NCBI RefSeq assembly: GCF_040219635.1
Contig: NZ_JAVJSC010000003.1
Coordinates: forward strand, 754,501 to 818,500
Origin: Pyruvatibacter sp.
Lineage (GTDB): Bacteria; Pseudomonadota; Alphaproteobacteria; CGMCC-115125
Reading direction: 5' to 3'
DNA length: 64,000 nucleotides
Part shown: in pieces, positions 7,742-17,578 of the stretch
Position numbering within the stretch: the stretch's first letter is position 1
Layout of the letters: each line of letters opens with the position of its first letter
Notes under the pieces: model-generated
Seen by the model: the letters and a program-made list of their open reading frames with translations, nothing else
Databases searched by the model: none
What the model was told of the DNA's origin: nothing
Position numbers and translations under genes: made by a program

Positions 7742-8848
7742 ATGAAGATCACGATTGAACGCGGTGCCCTCCTCAAGGCCCTCAACCACGTGCAAAGCGT
7801 TGTCGAGCGGCGCAATACCATCCCTATTCTCGCCAATGTGCTGCTCAGCGCCGAGGACGGCCAGCTAAACCTCACCGCCACCGATCTGGATATCGAGATT
7901 GTTGAGGGCGTGACGGCGGATGTGGCCACAAGCGGCGGCACAACGGCCCCCGCTCACACCATGTACGACATCGTGCGCAAACTGCCCGACGGCGCGCAGG
8001 TGGAAATCAATCTCGACCAGGAAAACGGCAAGGTCACGATTGTGGCCGGTCGCTCGCGTTTTGCCCTACAAAGCCTGCCGCGCGAGGATTTTCCCGCCGC
8101 TGCCGCAGGCGACCTGCCCTACAGCTTTGAGGTCACCACCAAAGACCTGTTCCGACTGGTCGAAAAAACCCGTTTTGCCATTTCAACGGAAGAAACCCGC
8201 TATTACCTCAACGGCATCTACCTGCATCCGGTCGAGGGCAAGCTGCGCGCTGTTGCAACCGACGGCCACAGGCTGGCCCGCGTGGACATGCCGCTGCCAA
8301 AGGGCGCCGACGGGATGCCCGGCATCATTGTGCCGCGCAAGACCGTGACCGAACTGCTGAAACTTCTGGAAGCCGGTGACGGCACCGTCCGGATTTCCGT
8401 GTCCGACACCAAAATCCGCTTTGAGGTCGGCACGGTAACGCTCACCTCCAAGCTGATTGACGGCACGTTCCCCGATTATGGCCGCGTCATCCCGTCTGAG
8501 AGCAACAAGTCCATGGAAGTGGACGGCAAGCTGTTTGCGTCGGCCGTTGACCGCGTCTCGACCATTTCCACCGAGCGCAGCCGCGCCGTAAAACTTGACC
8601 TTGACGACGGCAGGGTAACCCTCGCCGTCAACAACCCTGATTCAGGGTCTGCCACGGAGGAGTTGGGTGTGGACTACAAGGGCGAAGCCCTGGAAATCGG
8701 CTTCAACGCCCGTTACCTGCTCGACATAACCCAGCAGCTTGATGGCCCGACGGCGCATTTCGAATTGTCGGACGCAGGTTCCCCCACCGTCGTGCGCGAT
8801 GGCGACGACCCTGAAGCGCTGTATGTGCTGATGCCAATGCGGGTCTGA
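7742..8848 (+). CDS. dnaN: DNA polymerase III beta subunit (sliding clamp)
   Basis: A 368-residue clamp protein that rings DNA and tethers the replicative polymerase. The N-terminus MKITIERGALLKALNHVQSVVERRNTIPILANVLL and the C-terminus SPTVVRDGDDPEALYVLMPMRV are characteristic of the family. The longer open frame from 7568 adds residues with no family similarity, so ATG 7742 is chosen because it gives the canonical length. recF follows after 29 bases. Confidence 0.98.
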   Translation: MKITIERGALLKALNHVQSVVERRNTIPILANVLLSAEDGQLNLTATDLDIEIVEGVTADVATSGGTTAPAHTMYDIVRKLPDGAQVEINLDQENGKVTIVAGRSRFALQSLPREDFPAAAAGDLPYSFEVTTKDLFRLVEKTRFAISTEETRYYLNGIYLHPVEGKLRAVATDGHRLARVDMPLPKGADGMPGIIVPRKTVTELLKLLEAGDGTVRISVSDTKIRFEVGTVTLTSKLIDGTFPDYGRVIPSESNKSMEVDGKLFASAVDRVSTISTERSRAVKLDLDDGRVTLAVNNPDSGSATEELGVDYKGEALEIGFNARYLLDITQQLDGPTAHFELSDAGSPTVVRDGDDPEALYVLMPMRV

Positions 8849-8877
8849 GCCCGCGCCGCACCTGATTTGGACATATC

Positions 8878-10095
8878 GTGTTGACCCTTGCCGAAACAGA
8901 CCGCCCCGTGACGGCGTCAACGCATAACACTGCGTCGCGCCTTGCGGTGCTGCGGCTGGTCGTCACCGGCTTTCGCAATTACAGCCGCACGGCGCTGGCG
9001 CTCGATTCGCGTAGCGTGGTTCTGGTCGGCGACAATGGCGCAGGCAAAACCAATCTGCTGGAGGCAGTGTCGTTTCTGGCCCCCGGTCGTGGCCTGCGCG
9101 GTGTGCGGCTGTCTGATATTTCCACCCGCGACATGAGTGTGGAAGATCCGGCGCCTGCCGCAGGCCCCTGGGGTGTGGCTGCCACACTCACAACGCCTGA
9201 TGGCACCATTGACCTTGGCACCGGCATCGAGCGCGGGGCAGACGGCGACAAGCGCATCGTCAAGGTGGACGGCGCGGCCAGATCCGGCTCCGGCGTGCTT
9301 GGGCATTATGTGCGGGCCTTGTGGCTGACACCGCAGATGGACCGGCTGTTTGCTGAAGGCGCGGGCGGCAGACGCCGCTTTTTGGATCGTATGGTGCTCG
9401 GCTTTGACCCCGGCCACTCTGCCCGCGTCTCCTCCTATGAGCGCGCCATGCGCGAGCGCACCCGTCTGTTGGCCGAAGACACCTGGAACACATCCTGGCT
9501 GGCAGCCCTTGAAGGCCAGATGGCTGAACACGGCATTGCCATTGCCGTGGCGCGTGCCCACATCATATCTCAACTGGCAGCAGCCATTGCCGAACACACA
9601 GGGCCTGACGCGGGCGCGTTTCCCCGGGCCTCCATCGCGCTGGCTTCGGGCTTTGCAGACGCCACGCTTCAAACCGGCGCGTCGGTTGATGCGGAGGATG
9701 CCTTTGCAAAACGCCTCGCGTCATCGCGCGGGCGCGATGCAGCGGCGGGCCGCGCCCTTGAAGGCCCTCACCGGGCCGATATGCTGGTGCGCCACGCGCC
9801 CAAAAACATGGATGCGCAGGCGTGTTCTACCGGCGAACAAAAAGCGCTGCTGATCGGCCTCGTGCTCGCCAATGCGCGGTTGCACTGCGCAAGCTTTGGT
9901 GCGCCGCCGCTGCTGCTGCTCGACGAAGTGGCTGCCCACCTGGATGCCACCCGCCGCTCGGCCCTGTTCAACGAACTGGACAGGCTGGGCGCGCAGGCCT
10001 GGATGACCGGAACCGACGCCGCCCTGTTTGAAAGCATGGGCACCCGCGCCCAGCTTTTTGATGTGGCCGATGGAGACATCACCCCGCGCGGATAG
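8878..10095 (+). CDS. recF: DNA replication and repair protein RecF
   Basis: A 405-residue SMC-like ATPase that loads RecA at gaps on single-stranded DNA. Walker A GDNGAGKTNLLEA is near residue 60. The RecF motif FLAPGRGLRG follows, and the C-terminal signature and Walker B region are STGEQKALLIGLVLANA and PPLLLLDEVAAHLD. The start is GTG 8878 or the adjacent TTG 8881; no ATG fits. It follows dnaN closely and is probably co-transcribed with it. Confidence 0.96.
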   Translation: MLTLAETDRPVTASTHNTASRLAVLRLVVTGFRNYSRTALALDSRSVVLVGDNGAGKTNLLEAVSFLAPGRGLRGVRLSDISTRDMSVEDPAPAAGPWGVAATLTTPDGTIDLGTGIERGADGDKRIVKVDGAARSGSGVLGHYVRALWLTPQMDRLFAEGAGGRRRFLDRMVLGFDPGHSARVSSYERAMRERTRLLAEDTWNTSWLAALEGQMAEHGIAIAVARAHIISQLAAAIAEHTGPDAGAFPRASIALASGFADATLQTGASVDAEDAFAKRLASSRGRDAAAGRALEGPHRADMLVRHAPKNMDAQACSTGEQKALLIGLVLANARLHCASFGAPPLLLLDEVAAHLDATRRSALFNELDRLGAQAWMTGTDAALFESMGTRAQLFDVADGDITPRG

Positions 10096-10155
10096 TCCGC
10101 GCACGGACATTACTGAAACAACACGAAATAAATCACGCAGGAAAGACCAGACACA

Positions 10156-10740
10156 ATGAACGATGCAGACCCGATGGACATCGCCAAGAGCTTCGCCAAC
10201 CCGCTGATGGAAACCGCGCTTTTCAAGTCGCGCACCGTGCTCGTGACCGGCGAAGTCAACGACCGCCTTGCCCGCGCCACCACCGAACGGTTGTTGGCCC
10301 TGTCCGCTGAAAGCGACGACCCGATCACCATGATTGTGTCATCGCCCGGCGGCCATGTTGAATCCGGCGACATGATCCATGACATGGTGAAGTTCGTGAA
10401 ACCCAAAGTCCGCATGGTCGGCTCGGGCTGGTGTGCCTCTGCCGGTGCGCTCATTTATGTGGCTGCCGACAAGGAAGACCGCGTATGCCTGCCCAACACG
10501 CGCTTTTTGCTGCACGAACCGCGCGGCGGCATTGGCGGCTCTGCGTCCGACATCGACATTCAGGCCCGCGAGGTCATCAAGATGCGCGAACGCCTCAACC
10601 GCATTTTTGCGGAAGCCACCGGCCAGTCCTACGAGCAGATCGTCAAGGACACCCACCGTGACTACTGGATGAGCGCGCAGGAAGCCAAAGAGTATGGCGT
10701 CGTGTCCCGCATCATCACCAATATCAGCGAACTTGGCTAA
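10156..10740 (+). CDS. Atypical ClpP-family serine protease
   Basis: A 194-residue ClpP-fold protein. Aligning by eye to classical ClpP, the catalytic triad is complete: Ser95 in GWCASAGAL, His120 in FLLHEPRGG and Asp169 in HRDYWMSAQEA. The SPGG oxyanion segment (63-66) is present. The N-terminal part that forms the ClpX/ClpA-contacting axial loop in classical ClpP (PxVIEQT...RGERxYDIYSRLL) is absent and replaced by an unrelated 22-residue lead. It is probably an accessory ClpP-like protease rather than the main housekeeping ClpP. It lies between recF and gyrB, spaced 60 and 36 bases, all on one strand. Confidence 0.9.
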   Translation: MNDADPMDIAKSFANPLMETALFKSRTVLVTGEVNDRLARATTERLLALSAESDDPITMIVSSPGGHVESGDMIHDMVKFVKPKVRMVGSGWCASAGALIYVAADKEDRVCLPNTRFLLHEPRGGIGGSASDIDIQAREVIKMRERLNRIFAEATGQSYEQIVKDTHRDYWMSAQEAKEYGVVSRIITNISELG

Positions 10741-10776
10741 AGCAACCTCGTCCGCATACGGACAAAGGATACCAAA

Positions 10777-13239
10777 ATGACCAATGACGCCAGCACACCG
10801 CAAGATCAGGACACCAGCGATTATGGTGCGGATTCGATCAAGGTTCTCAAGGGTCTTGATGCGGTGCGCAAGCGTCCGGGCATGTATATCGGCGACACCG
10901 ATGACGGGTCGGGCCTGCATCACATGGTCTATGAGGTGGTGGACAACGCCATTGACGAGGCGCTGGCGGGCCATTGCGACACGGTGGATATTTCGCTCAA
11001 CGCGGATGGCTCCGTCACCGTGCGCGACAATGGTCGCGGCATCCCCACCCAGATGCATTCGGAAGAAGGCATTTCAGCTGCTGAAGTCATCATGACCCAG
11101 CTTCATGCCGGCGGTAAGTTTGACCAGAACTCCTACAAGGTATCGGGCGGTTTGCACGGCGTGGGGGTGTCGGTGGTCAATGCATTGTCTGTGCGTCTTG
11201 ATCTGGTGATCTGGCGCGGCGGCAAAACCCACGAAATGCGCTTTGTGCATGGCGACGCCGAAGGCCCGCTGGCTGTCACCGGCGATGCCCCGCTGGATGA
11301 GGCCAAGGGCAAGAAGCGAACGGGCACGGAAATTACGTTCCTGCCGTCGTCCGATACCTTCACCATGACGGACTTCGATTTTGCCACGCTGGAACACCGG
11401 CTGCGCGAACTCGCCTTCCTCAACTCCGGCGTCCGCATCAACCTTTCAGACCTGCGCGGCGTTGAGCCCAAAGAGGTGGAACTGTATTATGAAGGCGGCA
11501 TTGAAGCCTTCGTGCGCTACCTCGACCGCAATCGCGGCTCGCTGTTTGATGCGCCGGTTGCCATCCACGCCGAGAAGGACGACATCACCGTTGATGTGGC
11601 GCTGTGGTGGAACGACAGCTACCACGAGAACGTGCTGACCTTCACCAACAACATTCCCCAGCGCGACGGCGGCACGCACCTTGCGGGCTTTCGCGGCGCG
11701 CTCACCCGCGTCATCAATGGCTATGCCAATGCGCATGGCCTGCTGAAACGTGAAAAAGTATCACTCACCGGCGACGACGCGCGCGAAGGCCTCACCTGCA
11801 TCGTGTCGGTGAAAGTGCCCGACCCCAAGTTCTCGTCTCAAACCAAAGACAAGCTGGTGTCATCCGAAGTGCGCCCCGTCGTTGAAAGCGTCGTCAACGA
11901 CCAGCTTGCAAGCTGGTTTGAGGAGCACCCCGCCGAAGCCAAAAGCGTCATTGGCAAGGTGGTGGATGCCGCCGCCGCCCGTGAAGCCGCCCGCAAGGCG
12001 CGCGAACTCACCCGGCGCAAAGGCGCGCTTGATGTGTCGTCGCTGCCCGGCAAGCTTGCCGACTGCCAGTCCAAGGATCCCGCCGTCTCCGAGCTTTTTC
12101 TGGTGGAGGGCGATTCAGCCGGTGGGTCTGCCAAGCAGGCGCGTGACCGCGCCAACCAGGCGGTGCTGCCATTGCGCGGCAAGATCCTCAACGTCGAGCG
12201 CGCACGCTTTGACAAGATGCTGTCGTCCAACGAAATCGGCACGCTCATTACAGCGCTGGGCACCGGCATCGGCCGCGATGATTTCAACATCGCCAAGCTG
12301 CGCTATCACAAGATCATCATCATGACCGACGCCGACGTGGACGGCGCACACATTCGCACGCTGCTGCTCACCTTCTTCTATCGGCAGATGCCTGAAGTGA
12401 TCGAGGGCGGCTACCTCTACATTGCCCAGCCGCCGCTCTATAAAATCAAGCGCGGCCAGTCAGAAACCTACGTCAAGGATGAACGCGGCCTTGAAGACTA
12501 TTTGATCGCCACCGGCCTCGACGGTGCCGTGCTGAAACTGCACACCGGCGAGCAGATTGGCGGCGCCGACCTTGCTGCGGTGGTCGAAGAAGCCCGTCAG
12601 GCCCGCACATCTCTTGATTCAGTGCGCGCCCGCTACCCGGTATTCATCGTCGAGCAGGCAGCTATCGCCGGGGCCCTCAATCCTGAGCTGATGGCCGACG
12701 AGGCCAAAGCCGGTGACGCCGCCACCTACATCGCCGCCCGCCTTGATCTGCTGTCGGATGAAACCGAACGCGGCTGGAAAGGTCAGCCTACAGACGATGG
12801 AGGGCTGGCATTCGAGCGCGAAGTGCGCGGCGTGCGCGAAGTGCAGGTCATTGATGGCCGCCTGATGGCCTCCGCCGATGCCCGCCGCCTTGACCGCATC
12901 TCGGCGCGCCTGCAGGAAGTCTATCTCAAGGCTGCAACCCTCACCCGCAAGGATGGCACAACGATTGAGATCCGCAGTCCAATGGCGCTGCTGGATGCGA
13001 TTTTTGATGCAGGCCGCAAGGGCAACGCCATGCAGCGCTACAAGGGCCTTGGCGAAATGAACCCGGACCAGCTCTGGGAAACCACGCTTGACCCCTCCGC
13101 CCGCACCTTGTTGCAGGTCAAGGTCGAGCACATGGACGAAGCCAACGACCTGTTCGAAAAACTCATGGGCGACGTCGTAGAACCCCGCCGCGCCTTCATC
13201 CAGGAAAACGCGCTGCAGGTGGCAAACCTGGACGTTTAG
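10777..13239 (+). CDS. gyrB: DNA gyrase subunit B
   Basis: An 820-residue ATPase subunit of DNA gyrase, which introduces negative supercoils. The GHKL ATP site is clear (EVVDNAIDEALAG; DNGRGIPTQMH; GGLHGVGVSVVNALS). The TOPRIM domain has ELFLVEGDSAGGSAKQARDR and the metal-binding DADVDGAHI. The C-terminus MQRYKGLGEMNPDQLWETT is typical. Length matches alphaproteobacterial GyrB. Its stop codon overlaps the stop of the convergent gene at 13236. Confidence 0.98.
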   Translation: MTNDASTPQDQDTSDYGADSIKVLKGLDAVRKRPGMYIGDTDDGSGLHHMVYEVVDNAIDEALAGHCDTVDISLNADGSVTVRDNGRGIPTQMHSEEGISAAEVIMTQLHAGGKFDQNSYKVSGGLHGVGVSVVNALSVRLDLVIWRGGKTHEMRFVHGDAEGPLAVTGDAPLDEAKGKKRTGTEITFLPSSDTFTMTDFDFATLEHRLRELAFLNSGVRINLSDLRGVEPKEVELYYEGGIEAFVRYLDRNRGSLFDAPVAIHAEKDDITVDVALWWNDSYHENVLTFTNNIPQRDGGTHLAGFRGALTRVINGYANAHGLLKREKVSLTGDDAREGLTCIVSVKVPDPKFSSQTKDKLVSSEVRPVVESVVNDQLASWFEEHPAEAKSVIGKVVDAAAAREAARKARELTRRKGALDVSSLPGKLADCQSKDPAVSELFLVEGDSAGGSAKQARDRANQAVLPLRGKILNVERARFDKMLSSNEIGTLITALGTGIGRDDFNIAKLRYHKIIIMTDADVDGAHIRTLLLTFFYRQMPEVIEGGYLYIAQPPLYKIKRGQSETYVKDERGLEDYLIATGLDGAVLKLHTGEQIGGADLAAVVEEARQARTSLDSVRARYPVFIVEQAAIAGALNPELMADEAKAGDAATYIAARLDLLSDETERGWKGQPTDDGGLAFEREVRGVREVQVIDGRLMASADARRLDRISARLQEVYLKAATLTRKDGTTIEIRSPMALLDAIFDAGRKGNAMQRYKGLGEMNPDQLWETTLDPSARTLLQVKVEHMDEANDLFEKLMGDVVEPRRAFIQENALQVANLDV

Positions 13240-13817
13240 CTAGTGTGGTCGATTCGGATGTAGGAAACTACGAGGACGCCATAGTTCCATTTCTGCTCCG
13301 TTAGCCCCCACTTGTCCCATGATCCAAGATACGGCATCGGCCCGCATGTTGAGGCGCGCCTTACCCAGCCGTCACTCTCTGCAGGTTCTTTTTCTAGTTC
13401 AGCTAAGAGCTGCTTCTGCTTCGCTGATACTCCATCCCCTTTCTCAGCGAGAAAGCCGACGAAGGCTGTTTGAGCGATGTGGTCGCTATTCCGGGCAACA
13501 TCTATGCGTTTTAGATCTTCCCCCCATTTGCCCCATGTTCGCTTGACCTCAATAATAACTGATTTGGAGCCTGCCGCCTCATTTGGCGGGTTAATACAGA
13601 TATCCGCACGGGCCTTGCCGAGCGTGGCAACGCCTACTTTGGAATATGGCATTTCTAGGCGTACCGGGAGTTGCCATTCACTACGGATCAAGTCTGCGAT
13701 TGACGCGACAAGGTAGCCCTCTCCTGCGATATCGCTAAGCCAGCTTCCATCTGACATTGCAAATATCTTTCGGTTCGCCTGTAGAACCGCCTCAATCAAC
13801 ATGCCGTGGTCAATCAT
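13236..13817 (-). CDS. Hypothetical protein with a PD-(D/E)XK nuclease-like core
   Basis: A 193-residue protein I do not recognise by family. It shows the spaced acidic residues of the PD-(D/E)XK fold: Glu in AGEGYLVASIADLI, Asp in RADICINPP and the E-x-K pair in SVIIEVKRTWGKW. That makes a nuclease or nuclease-derived fold likely. The tail has many aromatic residues (YLGSWDKWGLTEQKWNYG). GC content is visibly lower than in gyrB or the penicillin-binding protein gene beside it, which hints at recent acquisition. No methyltransferase or other restriction partner is adjacent, and its 3' end overlaps the gyrB stop by three bases. Confidence 0.65.
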   Translation of the reverse strand: MIDHGMLIEAVLQANRKIFAMSDGSWLSDIAGEGYLVASIADLIRSEWQLPVRLEMPYSKVGVATLGKARADICINPPNEAAGSKSVIIEVKRTWGKWGEDLKRIDVARNSDHIAQTAFVGFLAEKGDGVSAKQKQLLAELEKEPAESDGWVRRASTCGPMPYLGSWDKWGLTEQKWNYGVLVVSYIRIDHTS

Positions 13818-13951
13818 CCTACCCTCTTTCTGCCGCCCAATTCACGCCATCGCGCCGCCTCACTGCGGCCTTCACCTGCCGTTAAGACATTGGCACAGAC
13901 AATAACGTCTGGTTAACCAATTCGAGTGCGGGCGGCTGGCTCGCGGGGCGT

Positions 13952-16501
13952 ATGACGACGCGAAAAACGGCAGGACGCCGGGGGTTCCGTGATGGCGGTG
14001 GCCCCCGCGACAATGATGACGAGCAGGACATGCCGGATGAAGGCGTGATCCCGCGCGACCGCATTGCGCGTGCCGTTGCCGGCAAGCCTGAGCGACCGCG
14101 CCCTGCTGCCGTATCGCCACGCGAGATGCTGGCAGGCGTTGAAGCGCGTCGCGAGCGTATGCGGCGTGCGCGCGCAGCCGAGCCGGATGCTGTTCCCGAT
14201 ACATCTTTTGACACGGGCTTTGAGCCGGGCAGCCGATCGGCAACGACATCCGGCCCGCGTATCATCCGTCCACGGAGCATGCCGGTTTCTGAAACAGCTG
14301 ATCTTGATGAAGATGTTCCGCGTCAGCCTCTCAAAACCCGCAAGCCAAACCCAAAGACACGATCTGACAAACGCCGGTCGGCACCAAAACCCGGCAGTGG
14401 CCATGGTGGTGGCGGTCGTGGCGGTCAGGGCGGCGGCAACACCAGCAACAGGGGTTCAGGCGGCGGTGGATTCACGCCACCGGCCTTCATAAAGCGCATC
14501 ACCGCGCGGCATCTGGGGTATTGGGCTGCCGTTGCCTTGCTGTGGCTGGGCGTTGGCACCGTTGGGCTAGCGTTCACCTGGGCCATGGAACTTCCCGAAA
14601 CGCAGGATCTGGCCGTGCCCACCCGCGCGCCGACCGTCACCATTCTGGCCAATGACGGCACGGTTCTGGCGCGGCGCGGCTCGGGCTTTGCGCGCGCGGT
14701 GGGGGTGGATGAACTGCCGCCGCATGTGGCGCACGCCTTTGTGGCCATCGAAGACCGCCGGTTTTATTCCCATGCGGGCGTGGACCCCTACGGCATCGCC
14801 CGCGCCATGGTGGCCAATTTCAAGGCCATGGATGTGGTGCAGGGCGGCTCGACCATTACCCAGCAGCTTGCCAAAAACCTGTTCCTCCAGCCTGACCGTA
14901 CATTGAAGCGCAAAGTGCAGGAGACCATGCTGGCCCTGTGGCTGGAGAGCGAATACACCAAGGACGAATTGCTGACGCTGTATTTAAACCGCGTCTATTT
15001 CGGTGCGGGTGCTTACGGTATCGAGGCGGCAAGCCAGCGCTATTTCGACAAGCCCGCCGCTGAAATCACTGTTCCCGAAGCCGCCATGCTGGCCGGCCTC
15101 GTCAAGGCCCCGTCACGCCTCGCGCCGACAAATAACCCCGACGCTGCGCAGGCCCGCGCCAACATCGTGATCGACGCCATGCAGCGATACGGGTATCTGC
15201 CGCAGGCGCAGGCCGATACCGCGTCTGCGTTCCCCGCCGAACTGGCCCGCCGCGCTACGACTGAAACAGGCTATGCCGTTGACTGGATCGAGGAGCAACT
15301 GACCGATTTTGTCGGGCGCGCCGACCGCGACGTGACCGTTGAAACGACCCTCGACCCTGCGCTGCAAGTGGCGGCTGTCGGCGCTGTAAAAAGCGGTCTG
15401 GCGCTGGTCGGCGAAGCTGCCCGGGTCAGCCAGGGTGCGTTGGTGGCGTTGTCGCCCGACGGTGCCGTGCTGGCGCTTGTGGGCGGACGGTCATACCGCG
15501 ACAGTCAGTTCAACCGCGCCACAACAGCGCAGCGCCAGCCCGGCTCCGCGTTCAAGACATTTGTGTATCTCACGGCCATGGAGCGCGGACTGACCCCCGT
15601 GACCATCCGGCGCGATGCCCCCGTCCAGATCGCCAACTATGCGCCGGGCAACTATGCCGACCGCTATGAAGGCGATGTGACGCTGATGCACGCGCTGTCC
15701 AAAAGCATCAACACCGTGGCCGTGCGGCTGACCCACGAAGCAGGCCCTGCCGCCGTTGCCCGCACGGCGCAGCGCATGGGTATCACCTCGCCCCTGCGCG
15801 CCGATTTGTCTTTGGCGCTTGGCTCGTCCGAAGTAACCCTCGCGGAGCTGACAGGTGCCTATGCCCCGTTTGCCAACGGCGGCAACGGCGTTATCGCGCA
15901 CATCATCAACCGTGTGCTGATCGAAGCCGAAACCCAGCCTGAGGGTGATTTGCCTCCCGTCATGGAGGTGATCTATGAGCGCACCGGCGGCGGGCCGGGC
16001 AGGGTAATGACCCACACCAATGTGGCACGCATGAACGCCATGCTGGCCAGAACCATTTCAGACGGTACCGGGCGCCGCGCCCAGATAGGCCGCCCGGCCG
16101 CCGGCAAGACCGGCACCAGCCAGGACAATCGTGACGCCTGGTTCATCGGCTATACGGCAGATGTTGTGGCGGGTGTTTGGGTGGGTAATGACGACGGGTC
16201 ATCCATGGTGGATGTCACCGGCGGCAAACTGCCCGCCGACATCTGGCGCAACTTCATGACTGCCGCCCATACCGGCAAAGCCCCGCGCGACCTGCCGGGC
16301 AACTGGCAGCCGCCCGTTGCTGTCGCCGCAGCGCCAATCTATGACCCGGCCATTCTGGCACCCGCCCCGGCGGGGGGGCCGGCAGCGGCACCGGCCTACG
16401 ACCCGCGGTTCGGCCCGCCCGGCTATACACCCAACGGCTATGAGCGCCGCACCCCCGACCCCGAGCCCGGCTTCTTCGCCCGCCTGTTCGGCGGCAACTA
16501 G
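13952..16501 (+). CDS. Penicillin-binding protein 1A family, bifunctional transglycosylase/transpeptidase
   Basis: An 849-residue class A PBP that polymerises and cross-links peptidoglycan. It has a long Arg/Gly-rich cytoplasmic N-tail (about residues 1-185) and one membrane span (YWAAVALLWLGVGTVGLAF). The GT51 domain has AIEDRRFYSHAGVD, GGSTITQQLAKNLFL and RKVQETMLALWLE. The transpeptidase motifs are SAFK in RQPGSAFKTF, SIN in SKSINTV and KTGT in GKTGTSQDN. A Pro/Ala-rich C-tail follows. The gene stands alone, divergent from the nuclease-like gene and convergent with the aldo/keto reductase gene. Confidence 0.96.
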   Translation: MTTRKTAGRRGFRDGGGPRDNDDEQDMPDEGVIPRDRIARAVAGKPERPRPAAVSPREMLAGVEARRERMRRARAAEPDAVPDTSFDTGFEPGSRSATTSGPRIIRPRSMPVSETADLDEDVPRQPLKTRKPNPKTRSDKRRSAPKPGSGHGGGGRGGQGGGNTSNRGSGGGGFTPPAFIKRITARHLGYWAAVALLWLGVGTVGLAFTWAMELPETQDLAVPTRAPTVTILANDGTVLARRGSGFARAVGVDELPPHVAHAFVAIEDRRFYSHAGVDPYGIARAMVANFKAMDVVQGGSTITQQLAKNLFLQPDRTLKRKVQETMLALWLESEYTKDELLTLYLNRVYFGAGAYGIEAASQRYFDKPAAEITVPEAAMLAGLVKAPSRLAPTNNPDAAQARANIVIDAMQRYGYLPQAQADTASAFPAELARRATTETGYAVDWIEEQLTDFVGRADRDVTVETTLDPALQVAAVGAVKSGLALVGEAARVSQGALVALSPDGAVLALVGGRSYRDSQFNRATTAQRQPGSAFKTFVYLTAMERGLTPVTIRRDAPVQIANYAPGNYADRYEGDVTLMHALSKSINTVAVRLTHEAGPAAVARTAQRMGITSPLRADLSLALGSSEVTLAELTGAYAPFANGGNGVIAHIINRVLIEAETQPEGDLPPVMEVIYERTGGGPGRVMTHTNVARMNAMLARTISDGTGRRAQIGRPAAGKTGTSQDNRDAWFIGYTADVVAGVWVGNDDGSSMVDVTGGKLPADIWRNFMTAAHTGKAPRDLPGNWQPPVAVAAAPIYDPAILAPAPAGGPAAAPAYDPRFGPPGYTPNGYERRTPDPEPGFFARLFGGN

Positions 16502-16581
16502 AGCGCCAACGCCCTTCGACAAAAGCCATGTCATCCCGGCCCGCGGCGGCGGGTGTTTTCTGGCGACGGTCTTGTCGGGCT

Positions 16582-17565
16582 TTAGTCCGTCTCGACAGTA
16601 TCCATGATCGCCTGCGGGTAGCGCGCGCCGGTGACGGCATCGGCGCTGAAAATCGCATCGAGCTCTGCCATATCATCCGCAGACAGAATAATATCTGATG
16701 CCGCCGCGTTCTCCTCCAGATAGGCGCGGCGTTTGGTGCCGGGAATGGGCACGATGTTGCCCCCTTTCGCCATGACCCATGCCAGCGCCACTTGCCCTGC
16801 TTTGACGCCGCGCGTGGCAGCCATGTCTTCTACAGCAGATACAAGCGCCCGGTTGGCATCAAAGTTTTCATCGCTGAAGCGCGGCAGGATCGTGCGCATG
16901 TCGCCCTTGCCAAGGTCGTGCTTCTTGAGGGCCCCGGTGAGGAACCCGCGACCCAGCGGCGAGAACGGCACAAAGCCGATGCCAAGCTCGGCGCAGGCGG
17001 GCAGTACGTGGGCTTCCACGTCCCGCGTCCACAGCGAATACTCCGATTGTATCGCCGTGATCGGATGCACCGCATGAGCACGGCGAATGGTTTTGGCGGA
17101 CACTTCACATAGCCCCAGATGCTTCACTTTGCCCGCCGCCACCAGATCAGCCATCGCGCCCACCGTGTCTTCAATGGGCACGGTGGGGTCGAGCCGGTGC
17201 ATGTAGTAAAGGTCGATGTGGTCCAGTCCCAGCCGGGCAAGGCTCGCGTCGCAGGCCTGCTTCACATAAGCGGGGTCGCATTGTACGCCCATCAGTTTGC
17301 CGTCCTTGCCTGGCACAATGGCAAACTTGGTGGCGAGCTGAACGCGGTCGCGATGCGGCTTGAGCACCCGGCCCACCAGTTCCTCGTTGTGGCCCGCGCC
17401 GTAGGCATCAGCGGTATCGAAGAACGTAATGCCAAGGTCGAGCGCCCTGAGCAGCGTCGCCTCGGATTCAGCCATGTCCGCCACACCATAGGACTGCGAC
17501 ATGCCCATGCAGCCCAGGCCCTGTGCCGAAACGTCAAAGTCAGTGCCGAGTGTTCGCCGGTCCAT
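16582..17565 (-). CDS. Aldo/keto reductase
   Basis: A 327-residue NADPH-dependent oxidoreductase with a TIM-barrel fold. The catalytic tetrad positions are seen: Asp in FFDTADAYG, Tyr in ADAYG, Lys in QLATKFAI and His in YYMHRLD. The cofactor-binding segment GTKRRAYLEENAAA lies near the C-terminus. ATG 17565 is chosen because AGGAGG lies seven bases upstream; the frame is open to 17595 but that would skip the ribosome site. It resembles YakC-type reductases, but substrate is unknown. A strong palindrome abuts the ribosome site (17578-17598). Confidence 0.93.
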   Translation of the reverse strand: MDRRTLGTDFDVSAQGLGCMGMSQSYGVADMAESEATLLRALDLGITFFDTADAYGAGHNEELVGRVLKPHRDRVQLATKFAIVPGKDGKLMGVQCDPAYVKQACDASLARLGLDHIDLYYMHRLDPTVPIEDTVGAMADLVAAGKVKHLGLCEVSAKTIRRAHAVHPITAIQSEYSLWTRDVEAHVLPACAELGIGFVPFSPLGRGFLTGALKKHDLGKGDMRTILPRFSDENFDANRALVSAVEDMAATRGVKAGQVALAWVMAKGGNIVPIPGTKRRAYLEENAAASDIILSADDMAELDAIFSADAVTGARYPQAIMDTVETD

Positions 17566-17572
17566 CTGCCGC

Positions 17573-17578
17573 CCTCCT
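17573..17578 (-). promoter_or_regulatory. Ribosome binding site deciding the aldo/keto reductase start
   Basis: AGGAGG on the minus strand, seven bases before ATG 17565, supports that start over the longer open frame. Confidence 0.85.
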
